From CAVREM01 sp963728825 (GTDB lineage: Bacteria > Acidobacteriota > Vicinamibacteria > Vicinamibacterales > CAVVIG01): DNA of 64,000 nt. Below, piece after piece: positions 28,153-36,528 of this stretch. The position numbers and the translations under genes were made by a program. The stretch is taken from the NCBI GenBank assembly GCA_963728825.1, contig CAVSLA010000002.1, positions 310,001 to 374,000 of the forward strand. Reading direction: 5' to 3'. The notes under the pieces are model-generated. The model was not told the origin of the DNA. It saw only the letters and a list, made by a program, of their open reading frames with translations, and ran no database searches. How positions within the stretch are numbered: the stretch's first letter is position 1; each line of letters starts with the position of its first letter.

Positions 28153-29139
28153 ATGCCAAAGAAGCTCTGTTTCCTGCTCGCAACTGGCTTAATCCTGGGA
28201 TTGGCCGGCGTCGGTCCCCTTGCCGCACAGAGCGCCCCGAATCGGGCGGCGGGTTCTGTGAAGGACCGGTTCATCGGTACCTGGAAGCTCGTCAGCATCG
28301 AAACGCGCACGGCCAAGGGGGAAGTCGTCCAGCCGGCGGCCGGCACCAATCAGAATCGTCTCGGCTACATCGTCTACGACCCCGCCGGTTATATGGCGGT
28401 GACGATCATGCCGATGGGCCGCAAGAAATACGCGGGGGCCCAGCCGACCGATGAAGAAGCGCAGGCGACGGTTGCCGGCTACACCGGCTACTTCGGCACC
28501 TTCACGATCAACGAGAAGGAACAGTACGTCACGCATCACCTGCAGGGCAGCGTCAATCCCGGCATGGGCGCGAACCAGCAGCGTTTCTTCGAGCTGTCCG
28601 GCAACCGCCTGACGTTGAAGCCGCCGCCGGGGGCCAACGGCAACCAGCAGCGTTTGACCTGGGAGCGGATGCCCGACGTCGCGAACATGACGGCCGAACA
28701 CAAGAAGTTCGTCGGCTTCTGGAAGCTGATCTCGAACGAGCGGCGCAACGACAAGGGCGAGCTGCTCGGGTCGAACCCCGGGCAGCACGGCTACATCATC
28801 TACACGCCGGCCGGGTTCATGACCGTGCACATGGTGCAGCCCGATCGCAAACCCTACGCGTCCAACCAGGCGACGCCGCAGGAAGCCCGCCAGAATCTGC
28901 GGACCTACACCAACTACTTCGGCCCGTTCTACATCCATCAGGACGACGGGTATGTCGTGCATGACCAGTTCGGCTCGTTGAGCGCGGGGCGCGCCAGTCC
29001 GAGTCCACAGCAACGCTATTACCGGTTCGTCGGCAACCGGCTGCTGCTGCAGCCGCCGCCGACCTACAACCCCGACGGAACGGTGACGCAGGGGACGATC
29101 ACGTGGGAGAAGGTCGCGCCGGCGACGGGAACGCCGTAG
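28153..29139 (+). CDS. exported protein with two lipocalin-like domains
   Basis: This 328-residue protein has a signal peptide and two tandem copies of a lipocalin-like domain, residues about 35-175 and 185-325. Both begin with the hallmark FIGTWKLVSIE or FVGFWKLISNE and contain GYIVYDPAGYMAV or GYIIYTPAGFMTV. Both end with NRLTL-PPP-type strands. Such domains bind small hydrophobic ligands; the ligand is unknown. The start at 28153 has GTGAGG upstream. The internal duplication suggests a two-site binder or a fused dimer. Confidence 0.88.
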   Translation: MPKKLCFLLATGLILGLAGVGPLAAQSAPNRAAGSVKDRFIGTWKLVSIETRTAKGEVVQPAAGTNQNRLGYIVYDPAGYMAVTIMPMGRKKYAGAQPTDEEAQATVAGYTGYFGTFTINEKEQYVTHHLQGSVNPGMGANQQRFFELSGNRLTLKPPPGANGNQQRLTWERMPDVANMTAEHKKFVGFWKLISNERRNDKGELLGSNPGQHGYIIYTPAGFMTVHMVQPDRKPYASNQATPQEARQNLRTYTNYFGPFYIHQDDGYVVHDQFGSLSAGRASPSPQQRYYRFVGNRLLLQPPPTYNPDGTVTQGTITWEKVAPATGTP

Positions 29140-29146
29140 CAAACAT

Positions 29147-29208
29147 GCCGGGCCTAAGAGGCCCGGCCTACGTACCGATGTACGTAGGGCGGACCTCTTA
29201 GGTCCGCC
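29147..29208. repeat. inverted pair of REP-like hairpins (REPIN)
   Basis: The first unit is GCCGGGCCT, AAG, AGGCCCGGC then CTAC (29147-29171). The second unit, on the other strand, is GTAG then GGCGGACCT, CTT, AGGTCCGCC (29184-29208). They face each other across a 12-base spacer. CTACGTAC and GTACGTAG in the middle are also complementary, so the whole element can fold into one long structure. This is the classic REPIN layout. Confidence 0.8.
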
Positions 29209-29232
29209 GTCGCAGGGAACGAGGATGATCCG

Positions 29233-30090
29233 ATGAAAACAATCGCCGTTGCCGTCCTGACCGGGCTGATCGTGGTGACTGTCGTCTCGAACGCTTCGGC
29301 GCAGCTGACTGCCGCCAAGGAAGGTCCGATCGTCTACGGCCATCATCACTTCAACGTGACGAGCGTTGACGAGCACCGCAAGTTCTGGACGACGCTGGGC
29401 GGAACGGCGGTGAAGATCGGCACGAACAACGATCGGGAAATCATCCGTTTTCCGAACGTGCTGGTGTTCATGACCGCGCGCGCGCCGCAAGGCGGGACCA
29501 AGGGCACGAGCGTGAACCACGTCGGCTTCAGCGTGCCGAACCTCCGCCAGGCGGTCGACAAGGTGAAGGCGGCCGGTTATCCGATCGTCACGCGCGCCGA
29601 ATTGCCAGAGTCGCAGCCGGTCAAGGACGATCTGGCGTACATCGAAAACCAGAAGACGTCGGTCGCGTTCGTGATGGGACCCGACGACACGAAGGTGGAG
29701 CTGGTCGAAAACAAGGCGGCCGCGCCGAGCGCGCTGCACCACATCCACTTCGCCACGCAGCAGGTCGACGAGATGAAGGCCTGGTACGTGAAGGTGTTCG
29801 GGGCGAAGCCGGGCATGCGCGGCTCGTTCCAGGCAGCCGACCTGCCGGGCGTCAACCTGACGTATTCGCCCTCGCCCGACGCGGTCGCCGGCACGCAGGG
29901 CCGATCGCTCGATCACATCGGCTTCGAGGTCAAGAATCTCGAGGCGTTCTGCAAGAAGCTCGAGAGCATGGGCATCAAGCTCGAACGGCCCTACTCGCAG
30001 GTGGCGGCCCTCAACATCTCGATCGCCTTTATCCGTGATCCGTGGGGAACCTATATCGAGCTGACGGAAGGTCTCGATAAGGTCCAGTAG
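29233..30090 (+). CDS. exported VOC family protein
   Basis: This 285-residue protein has a signal peptide ending in SNASAQ and two VOC modules. The first starts VYGHHHFNVTSVDEHRKFW and the second LHHIHFATQQVDEMKAWYVKVFG. The C-terminus reads IAFIRDPWGTYIELTEGL, as in the glyoxalase/dioxygenase group. ATG 29233 follows a GAGGATGATCC leader. It is followed after 20 bases by the 30111 gene on the same strand, so the two are probably co-transcribed. Reaction unknown. Confidence 0.9.
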   Translation: MKTIAVAVLTGLIVVTVVSNASAQLTAAKEGPIVYGHHHFNVTSVDEHRKFWTTLGGTAVKIGTNNDREIIRFPNVLVFMTARAPQGGTKGTSVNHVGFSVPNLRQAVDKVKAAGYPIVTRAELPESQPVKDDLAYIENQKTSVAFVMGPDDTKVELVENKAAAPSALHHIHFATQQVDEMKAWYVKVFGAKPGMRGSFQAADLPGVNLTYSPSPDAVAGTQGRSLDHIGFEVKNLEAFCKKLESMGIKLERPYSQVAALNISIAFIRDPWGTYIELTEGLDKVQ

Positions 30091-30110
30091 CACACTCAGG
30101 AGGACAGGCA

Positions 30111-31106
30111 ATGGGCACGAAGCGTCATGTCGTTGCGGCTCACGTCATTGCAGCGGGAGTCGCGATCGTGCTGGGGCCGGCGCTCGCGGGTCAGGGACGT
30201 GCGGTGCCACGGACGCCGTGGGGGACGCCGGATCTCCAGGGCGTCTGGTCGTTCGCAACGGTGACGCCGCTCGAACGGCCGCAAGGCGTCAGCGGGGAAT
30301 TTCTGACGCCGGCTGAAATTCAGGACGTCGAGCGGCGCGCGGTGATCGCGGCCACCGACGAAGCGCGCGGCACCGATGCCGCCCGTGACGTCGCCGGCGC
30401 CTACAACGACTTCTGGTGGGATCGCGGCACGCGTGTCGCCGGCCGTCGCACCTCGCTCATCGTCGAGCCGGCGAATGGCCGCATGCCGCCGCTCACGCCG
30501 GATGCGCGCAAGTGGGCCGAGTCGGAACAGGCGAGGATCAAACAGGAGACACGCGGCGGTAATCTGCCTGCCTCCTCGTATGAGGACACGGACCTGTGGG
30601 ATCGCTGCCTGACCCGCAGCCTGCCGATCGTGCCGGGGCCGTACAACAACAACATCGAGATCATCCAAACACCGACGCACGTGGCGATCAACCAGGAAAT
30701 GGTGCATGACGTCCGGGTCGTCCCGCTCGACGCGCGCGGTCATCTGCATCCGAACGTGGCGTCATGGTTCGGCAGCATCCGCGGCCGCTGGGACGGCGAC
30801 ACGCTCGTCGTCGAGAGCCGCAACTTCAGGGAGCTGCAGGAGCTGCCGTTCGCGCCGAGGATGACGGCCGCCGGGATGACGCTGATCGAGCGCTTTACGC
30901 GTCTGCCGAACGGCAACCTGAACTACGTGTTCACCGTCGATCATCCGAAGGTGTACACCCAGCGCTGGAGCGCCGCTCTGGAGATGACGCCGGGCGAGAC
31001 GGTGTTCGAGTATGCGTGCCATGAAGGAAACCACGCCATGGAGGGCATCCTGAAGGGTTCGCGTCTCATCGAGCGCGGCGGAGCTCCCACGGCGTCACGT
31101 CCCTGA
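30111..31106 (+). CDS. secreted 'TPWGTPDLQG' family protein
   Basis: This 331-residue secreted protein belongs to an uncharacterised acidobacterial family. After the signal peptide (HVIAAGVAIVLGPALAG) comes PRTPWGTPDLQGVWSFATVTPLERP. Conserved later segments are PGPYNNNIEIIQTP, WFGSIRGRWDGDTLVVES and the ending FEYACHEGNHAMEGILKG. It is a full-length paralogue of the frameshifted gene at 13468 and was used here to correct that one. AGGAGGA precedes the ATG. Function unknown. Confidence 0.85.
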   Translation: MGTKRHVVAAHVIAAGVAIVLGPALAGQGRAVPRTPWGTPDLQGVWSFATVTPLERPQGVSGEFLTPAEIQDVERRAVIAATDEARGTDAARDVAGAYNDFWWDRGTRVAGRRTSLIVEPANGRMPPLTPDARKWAESEQARIKQETRGGNLPASSYEDTDLWDRCLTRSLPIVPGPYNNNIEIIQTPTHVAINQEMVHDVRVVPLDARGHLHPNVASWFGSIRGRWDGDTLVVESRNFRELQELPFAPRMTAAGMTLIERFTRLPNGNLNYVFTVDHPKVYTQRWSAALEMTPGETVFEYACHEGNHAMEGILKGSRLIERGGAPTASRP

Positions 31107-31137
31107 CGCCGGGTTTGAAAAGACCACCTGCACGATC

Positions 31138-31241
31138 GCCGGGTCCAAAAGGACCCGGCCTACATACGATTTCACGCGTCGCCGGGCCTAAGAGGCCCGG
31201 CCTACCTACATCCACTTGCCGGGCCTGAGAGGCCGGCCTAC
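31138..31241. repeat. three direct REP-like hairpins with CTAC tails
   Basis: Units are at 31138-31163 (GCCGGGTCC, AAAA, GGACCCGGC), 31181-31205 (GCCGGGCCT, AAG, AGGCCCGGC) and 31218-31241 (GCCGGGCCT-like with one base missing in the right arm). All are followed by CTAC and point the same way. A weak fourth copy may start near 31108. They fill the gap after the 30111 gene. Confidence 0.75.
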
Positions 31242-31271
31242 GTACGTCCCACCCCGTTTAAGCCCATCCAT

Positions 31272-31287
31272 TGGCACTGCCCATGCA
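31272..31287 (+). promoter_or_regulatory. sigma-54-like promoter for the fecR-ompA-CHASE2 operon
   Basis: TGGCACTGCCCATGCA fits the -24/-12 consensus: GG and GC separated by exactly ten bases, with TGGCAC complete. A transcript would start near 31298, about 94 bases before the FecR start. The leader has a potential stem between AATCAG (31289) and CTGATT (31317), and another between CTCAG and CTGAG near 31348-31365. Confidence 0.55.
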
Positions 31288-31391
31288 CAATCAGCCGGGG
31301 GACGGCGGATCTAGGCCTGATTTTCGTTATGGGGACGCCTGACAGACCTCAGTCTTGTTGCTGAGTGTCTCGTTTTGTAACGGAGGGTCGG

Positions 31392-31844
31392 ATGAGAGCG
31401 GTGAAACAGTCGGTCGCAGCGGCGCTTTTGGTGGTGCTGTCGGCGCCGGTCGTCTACGCGCAGCAGCCGACACCGGCCGGCCGCATCAAGGTGGTCACCG
31501 GATCGGCGTTCATCGTGCGCGGCAGCGAGACGGTTGCGGCGCGCGCCGGCGACGCGGTGTTCGCGTCGGACGCTCTGCAGACGGGAGCTGACGGGACGCT
31601 GGGCGTCACGTTGAAGGACGATACACGGTTGTCCCTCGCGCCCGCCAGCGAAGTTCGGCTCGAGCGCTACGTGTTCGCTCCCGATAGCGGCGCCCTTGGT
31701 ATGGTGCTCAACTTCGTGAAGGGCATGGCCGCTTACGTGTCGGGCCGCATGGCGAAGATGGCGCCCGACTCGATCAGGCTCGAGACGCCGGCCGCCATCG
31801 TCGGCGTCCGCGGCACGACCGTGGCAGTCAAGGTCGAACCCTAA
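31392..31844 (+). CDS. exported FecR domain protein
   Basis: This 150-residue protein has a signal peptide (VAAALLVVLSAPVVYAQ) followed by a FecR domain: GRIKVVTGSAFIVRGSETVAA, VFASDALQTGADGTLGVTLKDDT and the closing TPAAIVGVRGTTVAVKV. FecR domains of this kind sit in the periplasm and bind or sense surface polymers. ATG 31392 is chosen because GGAGGG lies seven bases upstream. It is the first gene of a set with an OmpA protein and a CHASE2-HD-GYP protein. Confidence 0.9.
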   Translation: MRAVKQSVAAALLVVLSAPVVYAQQPTPAGRIKVVTGSAFIVRGSETVAARAGDAVFASDALQTGADGTLGVTLKDDTRLSLAPASEVRLERYVFAPDSGALGMVLNFVKGMAAYVSGRMAKMAPDSIRLETPAAIVGVRGTTVAVKVEP

Positions 31845-31880
31845 CGTCCGCGACTGACTACACGACGGCACGTCGCATTG

Positions 31881-32519
31881 ATGCACGCGGCACGCCTGTT
31901 GGCCCTCTCAATCGTGATCGCCGGCGCGTCCGGGGCGGCGTGCGCCGCCCGGCGCCCGGCGTCGTCTGTTCCTTCGACTTCCCGACCAACGCTCGTCGTG
32001 CTGCTGCCGGACGAGGACGGCACGACCGGACGCGCCCGCGTCAGCAACGAATACGGGGCCGTTGATCTTGCGGCCGAACGCCACTCCACGCTGGTCACTC
32101 CTGCAGGTCGTCCGGCGCCGGTCACGACGATGGATGCCGCGGAAGTGAAGCGGGTGTTCGGCGCGGCGCTCGGGGCGATGCCGCCCGCGCCGCGCTTGTT
32201 CACGCTGCGCTTCCGCTTTGAATCCGACGAGCTGACCGACGAATCCAAGGCGATGGTGCCGATCATCCTTCAGGCGGTGAAAGGATTTCCGATTCCCGAG
32301 GTCGCGGTCGTCGGACACACTGACACCCTGGGTGACGCCAAAGCGAACGTCGCGCTCGGCCTGAAGCGGGCGTCGAGCGTCGAGCGCCTGCTGGTGGAGG
32401 CCGGCGTCGACAAGTCGATCATCGAGGTGACGTCGCACGGCGAAGCCGCGCCAGAGGTGAAGACGGCGAACAACACGGCGGAACCGCGCAACCGCCGGGT
32501 CGAGATTGTCGTAAGGTAG
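31881..32519 (+). CDS. OmpA family (peptidoglycan-binding) protein
   Basis: This 212-residue protein has an export signal with a cysteine (ASGAACAARR) that may be lipidated. The C-terminal OmpA/MotB domain, residues about 110-212, includes LRFRFESDELTDES, VVGHTDTLGDAKANVALGLKRA and the ending PRNRRVEIVV. The domain binds peptidoglycan. Its stop is eight bases before the putative GTG start of the CHASE2 protein, so the genes are probably one operon. Confidence 0.9.
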   Translation: MHAARLLALSIVIAGASGAACAARRPASSVPSTSRPTLVVLLPDEDGTTGRARVSNEYGAVDLAAERHSTLVTPAGRPAPVTTMDAAEVKRVFGAALGAMPPAPRLFTLRFRFESDELTDESKAMVPIILQAVKGFPIPEVAVVGHTDTLGDAKANVALGLKRASSVERLLVEAGVDKSIIEVTSHGEAAPEVKTANNTAEPRNRRVEIVVR

Positions 32520-32611
32520 ACGCGCCGTGCAGAAGCAATCCCCGGCGCGGACCCGTCGATCTGTGTTCCTGTCGGCGATCGTTCCGGGTCCTGATCGCCG
32601 CCATCCTCGCC

Positions 32612-34471
32612 GTGCTCCGGCCGGAGGCGTTCGTCCGCCTCGATCACACGGTCTACGACATCATGCTGCGCGCCGCCGGCACGCGGCCGCCCGACGACCG
32701 CGTCGTCATCGTCGACGTTGACGAGCGCAGTCTGTCGACGGTCGGGCAGTGGCCGTGGCGCCGCGACCTGGTGGCGCGGCTGATTGAGCGGCTGCGCGAC
32801 AGCGGCGCATCGGTGATTGCGGTGGACGTGATGTTCGCCGAGCCCGACCGGTATGCGCCGCTGCCCGGCGAGGACGCCGTCGCGCCAGCCACCGGGCCCG
32901 ACACCGCTCTGGCGCAGACACTCCGGGACGGACGCGTCATCCTGGGCTACGGCCTGACGTTCGAGTCGAACGGCAACGTCAAGCGCCGCTGCGCGCTGCA
33001 TCCGATCAGCCTTGCCGTGCTGCAGCCGGCCAGCATCGCCAACGAAATCCCCTTTTTCACCGCGACCGGCGCGGTCTGCAACCTGCCGATCCTGGCCGAG
33101 GCCGCCGGCGCTTCGGGCTTCCTGAACGCCGCGCCTGACGGCGACGGCATTCTGCGACGCGCGCCACTCGTCGCCAGCATCGACGGCCGCCGCTATCCGA
33201 GTCTCGCGCTGGCGGCGGTGGCCGCCGCCACCGGCGCCCGCGATTTCTCGCTGCACGTCGCCACCGTCAACGATGCGATTCTGAGGGCCGGCGAGAGCCG
33301 GATTCCCGTCGATGCGAAGGGCAGTCTGCTGCTGCGCTATCGCGGCGAAAAGGGCACGTTCCCGTACGTGTCGGCCGCCGACGTGATGACCCGCCAGTCG
33401 CCGCCTGACGCGCTGCGCGGCAAGATTGTGTTCGTCGGCACGACCGCGCTCGGCACGCGCGAAGTCGTCGCCACCCCGCTCGACACGCTCTTTGCCGGTG
33501 TCGAGGTGCAGGCCACCGTGGCGGACAACCTGCTGCAGCGGGACTTCATCAGCCGATCGGCGGCGACCAGGGTCGCGGAAGTGGCGGCGGTGCTGATCAT
33601 CGGCTTCGCCGTGGCCGCACTCTTCTCGGGCGCCGGCATCGTCGCGGGGCTGCTCGGCGGCGGCGTCGGCGCGGCCACGCTGTGGTTGGCTGGGGTCTGG
33701 CTGCTGTCGATGACCGGCGTGTTCGTGTCACCGATGTTCGGCGTCCTCGGCGTTGGCTCCGAGCTGGCGGTGATGACGCTCACCACCTTCCGGTTCGAGC
33801 GCAAGCGGGCCGACAAGGCCGGCCACGAGCGCACGGCCGCACGCAAGCTCCTCGTCGAGAGCCTGCTGTCGCTCACCGAGGTTCGCGACGCCGAAACCGG
33901 TCGTCACTCCATCCGCACCCAACGCTATGCGCGGCTGCTGGCCGAACAGCTGTCGAAGAATCCCGATTTCAGTCCGTATCTGACGCAGGAGCGAATCGAT
34001 CTGCTCGCGACGCTCGCGCCGATCCACGACATCGGGAAAGTCGGGATTCGCGACCAGGTGCTCAACAAGCCGGGCATGCTCACTCCCGAGGAGCTGGCCG
34101 AGATGCGCCAGCACCCGACGCTCGGCCGCGAGGTCATTCTGAAGGCCGAACAACGGGTGGGCGTGCGCGACGACGAGACGCTGGCGATGGCCAAGGACAT
34201 CGTCTACACGCATCACGAGCGCTGGGACGGAACCGGCTACCCGCGCGGCCTGCGCGGGTCGGAAATTCCGGTCGTCGGGCGGATCATGGCCGTCGTCGAC
34301 GTCTTCGACGCGGTCCATACGCGGACGCTCTACAGCACGCCGCTGTCAGCCGATGGCGCCGAGAAGATGATCGTCAAGGGTCGCGGGACCCATTTCGATC
34401 CCGCGGTCGTCGACGCCTTCGCGGCGATCGCGCCGCTCTTCAGAGAGGTCTCGACCGAAGCGACCCACTGA
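32612..34471 (+). CDS. CHASE2 sensor with HD-GYP cyclic-di-GMP phosphodiesterase domain
   Basis: The intact frame of 619 residues has an extracytoplasmic CHASE2 domain (RVVIVDVDERSLSTVGQWPWRR), then about three membrane helices near residues 320-390, and a cytoplasmic HD-GYP domain. HD-GYP motifs are present: HDIGK, the HHERWDGTGYP loop, GRIMAVVDVFDA and GTHFDP. HD-GYP proteins usually degrade cyclic-di-GMP. The N-terminus is incomplete: GTG 32612 starts in the middle of a helix. An upstream frame from GTG 32527 would supply SVFLSAI, joined by removing one base near 32581. The full protein would then be 647 residues. Confidence 0.88.
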   Translation: MLRPEAFVRLDHTVYDIMLRAAGTRPPDDRVVIVDVDERSLSTVGQWPWRRDLVARLIERLRDSGASVIAVDVMFAEPDRYAPLPGEDAVAPATGPDTALAQTLRDGRVILGYGLTFESNGNVKRRCALHPISLAVLQPASIANEIPFFTATGAVCNLPILAEAAGASGFLNAAPDGDGILRRAPLVASIDGRRYPSLALAAVAAATGARDFSLHVATVNDAILRAGESRIPVDAKGSLLLRYRGEKGTFPYVSAADVMTRQSPPDALRGKIVFVGTTALGTREVVATPLDTLFAGVEVQATVADNLLQRDFISRSAATRVAEVAAVLIIGFAVAALFSGAGIVAGLLGGGVGAATLWLAGVWLLSMTGVFVSPMFGVLGVGSELAVMTLTTFRFERKRADKAGHERTAARKLLVESLLSLTEVRDAETGRHSIRTQRYARLLAEQLSKNPDFSPYLTQERIDLLATLAPIHDIGKVGIRDQVLNKPGMLTPEELAEMRQHPTLGREVILKAEQRVGVRDDETLAMAKDIVYTHHERWDGTGYPRGLRGSEIPVVGRIMAVVDVFDAVHTRTLYSTPLSADGAEKMIVKGRGTHFDPAVVDAFAAIAPLFREVSTEATH

Positions 34472-34482
34472 ATCAGATCGTT

Positions 34483-35112
34483 CTATTCGACCGTGAAGGC
34501 GACCGACGCCAGCTTCCGCTCCCACATCATCGCCAGCCGGCCGCTTTGGTCGGTCACGTCGAGGAACTGCCAGGACAGCTGATCGAGCGCATGCGGGAGG
34601 CTTTCCACACGCATCGGCGCGCGCACCAGGTCGCGGTCTGGCGTGTACTCGTATGCACCCCATAATGCGGTCCGGTTCTGCTCGTCATAGGTGGTCTGGG
34701 CGGGCCAGCTCGAGACGATCAGCGTCCACCGGTCCTTCGGCGCGAGCTCGATGAACAGGGTGTACTCGCCGGCCGGAATCCTGCGCTTGTCGATGACGAG
34801 CGGCGCTTCGGTGACCAGCCGGGTCGAGACGTTCGCGCCCGCCCGCCAGACCGGCGCCCCGTCGTTCAGGAAGTCGACGAAGTCTGGGGCACCGAACAGA
34901 TCGCGTCCGCGCCTGATCGGCCGGCCGTAGCGCAGCTCCAGCCACCGGCCGTTGACGTAGCCGGTTCGCGGGTCGAACACGCCGCCGATTTGCGTGGCCG
35001 AGATGCCCGACGGACTGGCGACGCGCCGAACAGGGGCCGAAGCCGGATCCTGCGTGCGTGCCGCAGCGAGCACGGCTGCTCCGAGCAGCATGCCGACGAG
35101 CATTTTGATCAT
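34483..35112 (-). CDS. DUF2911 domain-containing exported protein
   Basis: This 209-residue protein has a signal peptide and the DUF2911 pattern: LELRYGRPIRRGRDLFG, VWRAGANVSTRLV, and PAGEYTLFIELAPKDRWTLIVS. Function is unknown. It starts seven bases after the stop of the alpha/beta hydrolase, so the two are probably co-transcribed. It is convergent with the HD-GYP gene. Confidence 0.87.
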   Translation of the reverse strand: MIKMLVGMLLGAAVLAAARTQDPASAPVRRVASPSGISATQIGGVFDPRTGYVNGRWLELRYGRPIRRGRDLFGAPDFVDFLNDGAPVWRAGANVSTRLVTEAPLVIDKRRIPAGEYTLFIELAPKDRWTLIVSSWPAQTTYDEQNRTALWGAYEYTPDRDLVRAPMRVESLPHALDQLSWQFLDVTDQSGRLAMMWERKLASVAFTVE

Positions 35113-35119
35113 GAGTGAT

Positions 35120-36373
35120 TCACGTCCGCTTCAGGAACTCCAGGAGCAGGCGGGTGACCTGCTCCGGCTGTTCCTGCTGCACCCAGTGCCCCGCGCCATC
35201 GACGAAATGCGTGGCGAGCATCTGCGTGCAGGCGGTCTTCTGCATCCGCTCGAGCGCGCCGGGGTTTTGATAGGCGCCCCAGTCGCTGCGGCCGGCAATG
35301 AACATCGACGGCTGATCGATGGTGCGGCCCGCGAGGAGCTGGGTTTCGCTCGCGAAGCGGCCGCCGCCGCGATACCCCTGCAGGCCGCCCTGGAAGCCGG
35401 TCCGACCGTACTCCTCGGCGTAGACGCGCAGCTCGCTGTCGGGCAGCCAGCGGCACGCGGCAATTTCCGCCGGCGACGGCATCTCCGCTGCCACGGTCTC
35501 GGCCATGCCTTTGTCGAGGTCCATGATGTAGTAGCGCGGCATCTTCGCCCATTCCGCAGCGGTTCGTGCTTTCAACGGAAACGGCTGGTTCTGTTTCCAG
35601 TCGGCGCTCTTCATGTGGTAGTACGCCCGCAAAAAGGCGTGCACGCCCTGCGGCGGTTTCCACAGGTTGTCGTTGGCTTCACGGGTCGCGTAATAGCGTT
35701 GGTAATGCTTGCGCGGCGGCGTCAGCCTGGCGAGATCGTCGTAGATCGTGTCGGCGGAGCCTGCCGCGTTGCCGGCGGGCGGGGCCGCCGCGTCAGCAGT
35801 ATTGAACGGCAGCGACGGCGTGCCGCCGAACGGCGCGCTCATCAGCACGACCCTGCGGAAGACGTCCGGCCGCGTCACCGCACACCACGCCGACACGGGC
35901 GATCCGAAATCGTGGCCGATTACCGCGTCGACCGAGCGGTAGCCGAACGCCGCCACGAGCCCGAGCATGTCGCGCACTTCGTTCAACGTGCGGAACGGCG
36001 CCATATCGTCGTCGAATTTCACGTCCGTTCCCGAGGTGCGTCCGTAGCCGCGCAGGTCAGGCGCGAGCACGTGGTAACCCGCGGCAGCGAGCGGCACCAT
36101 GATCCTGCGCCAGCTGTAGGCGAGCTCGGGGAAACCATGCACGAGCAGGAGCGCGCGGCCGGCCTTACGGTCGTGCCCGGCCTCGAGGACATGCACCGTC
36201 ATGCCGTTGATGTTGTTGACGAATCTCGACCGGATGCCGGCCGGCAGCAGATTGGGTTGGTACGGACCAACGCCGGCTGGTGGCGTGGTCTGGGCGCGCG
36301 CCGTCCGGGCGAGCGCTCCGGACGCCAGAGAGGCAGCGATGCCCTGAAGCAAGTGGCGGCGAGTGGCGTCCAT
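35120..36373 (-). CDS. alpha/beta hydrolase, epoxide hydrolase-like, exported
   Basis: This 417-residue protein has a twin-arginine-like signal (TRRHLLQGIAASLASGALA). The alpha/beta hydrolase core shows the oxyanion motif HGFPE, the nucleophile elbow GHDFGS with an aspartate, and a catalytic histidine in GAGHWVQQEQP. An aspartate nucleophile points to epoxide hydrolases or haloacid-type dehalogenases rather than esterases. GGAGGACTC precedes ATG. It is cotranscribed with the DUF2911 gene. Substrate unknown. Confidence 0.9.
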   Translation of the reverse strand: MDATRRHLLQGIAASLASGALARTARAQTTPPAGVGPYQPNLLPAGIRSRFVNNINGMTVHVLEAGHDRKAGRALLLVHGFPELAYSWRRIMVPLAAAGYHVLAPDLRGYGRTSGTDVKFDDDMAPFRTLNEVRDMLGLVAAFGYRSVDAVIGHDFGSPVSAWCAVTRPDVFRRVVLMSAPFGGTPSLPFNTADAAAPPAGNAAGSADTIYDDLARLTPPRKHYQRYYATREANDNLWKPPQGVHAFLRAYYHMKSADWKQNQPFPLKARTAAEWAKMPRYYIMDLDKGMAETVAAEMPSPAEIAACRWLPDSELRVYAEEYGRTGFQGGLQGYRGGGRFASETQLLAGRTIDQPSMFIAGRSDWGAYQNPGALERMQKTACTQMLATHFVDGAGHWVQQEQPEQVTRLLLEFLKRT

Positions 36374-36477
36374 GAGTCCTCCGTGTCCAGGTGCGTCGAG
36401 CGTAGCCTACACCCACTTGCGGACGCGGAGATCGGACGGTATGCCGGGAGTACGTGGGGCGCGCCGAGAGTTCGTAC

Positions 36478-36525
36478 GTAGGCCGGGCCTCTTCAGGCCC
36501 GGCACTCAGCGGACGTCCGCCCTAC
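36478..36525. repeat. REPIN-like pair of hairpins
   Basis: GTAG followed by GCCGGGCCT, CTTC, AGGCCCGGC (36478-36503) faces the palindrome GCGGACGTCCGC followed by CTAC (36509-36525). It lies between the alpha/beta hydrolase start and the M56 peptidase stop, three bases from the latter. Confidence 0.7.
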
Positions 36526-36528
36526 CCC

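Noticed and set aside
28189..30111. 640-residue open frame on the minus strand
   Set aside because: It runs antisense to the lipocalin-like and VOC genes, which have clear family motifs. Its Arg/His-rich product is the usual shadow of GC-rich coding DNA.
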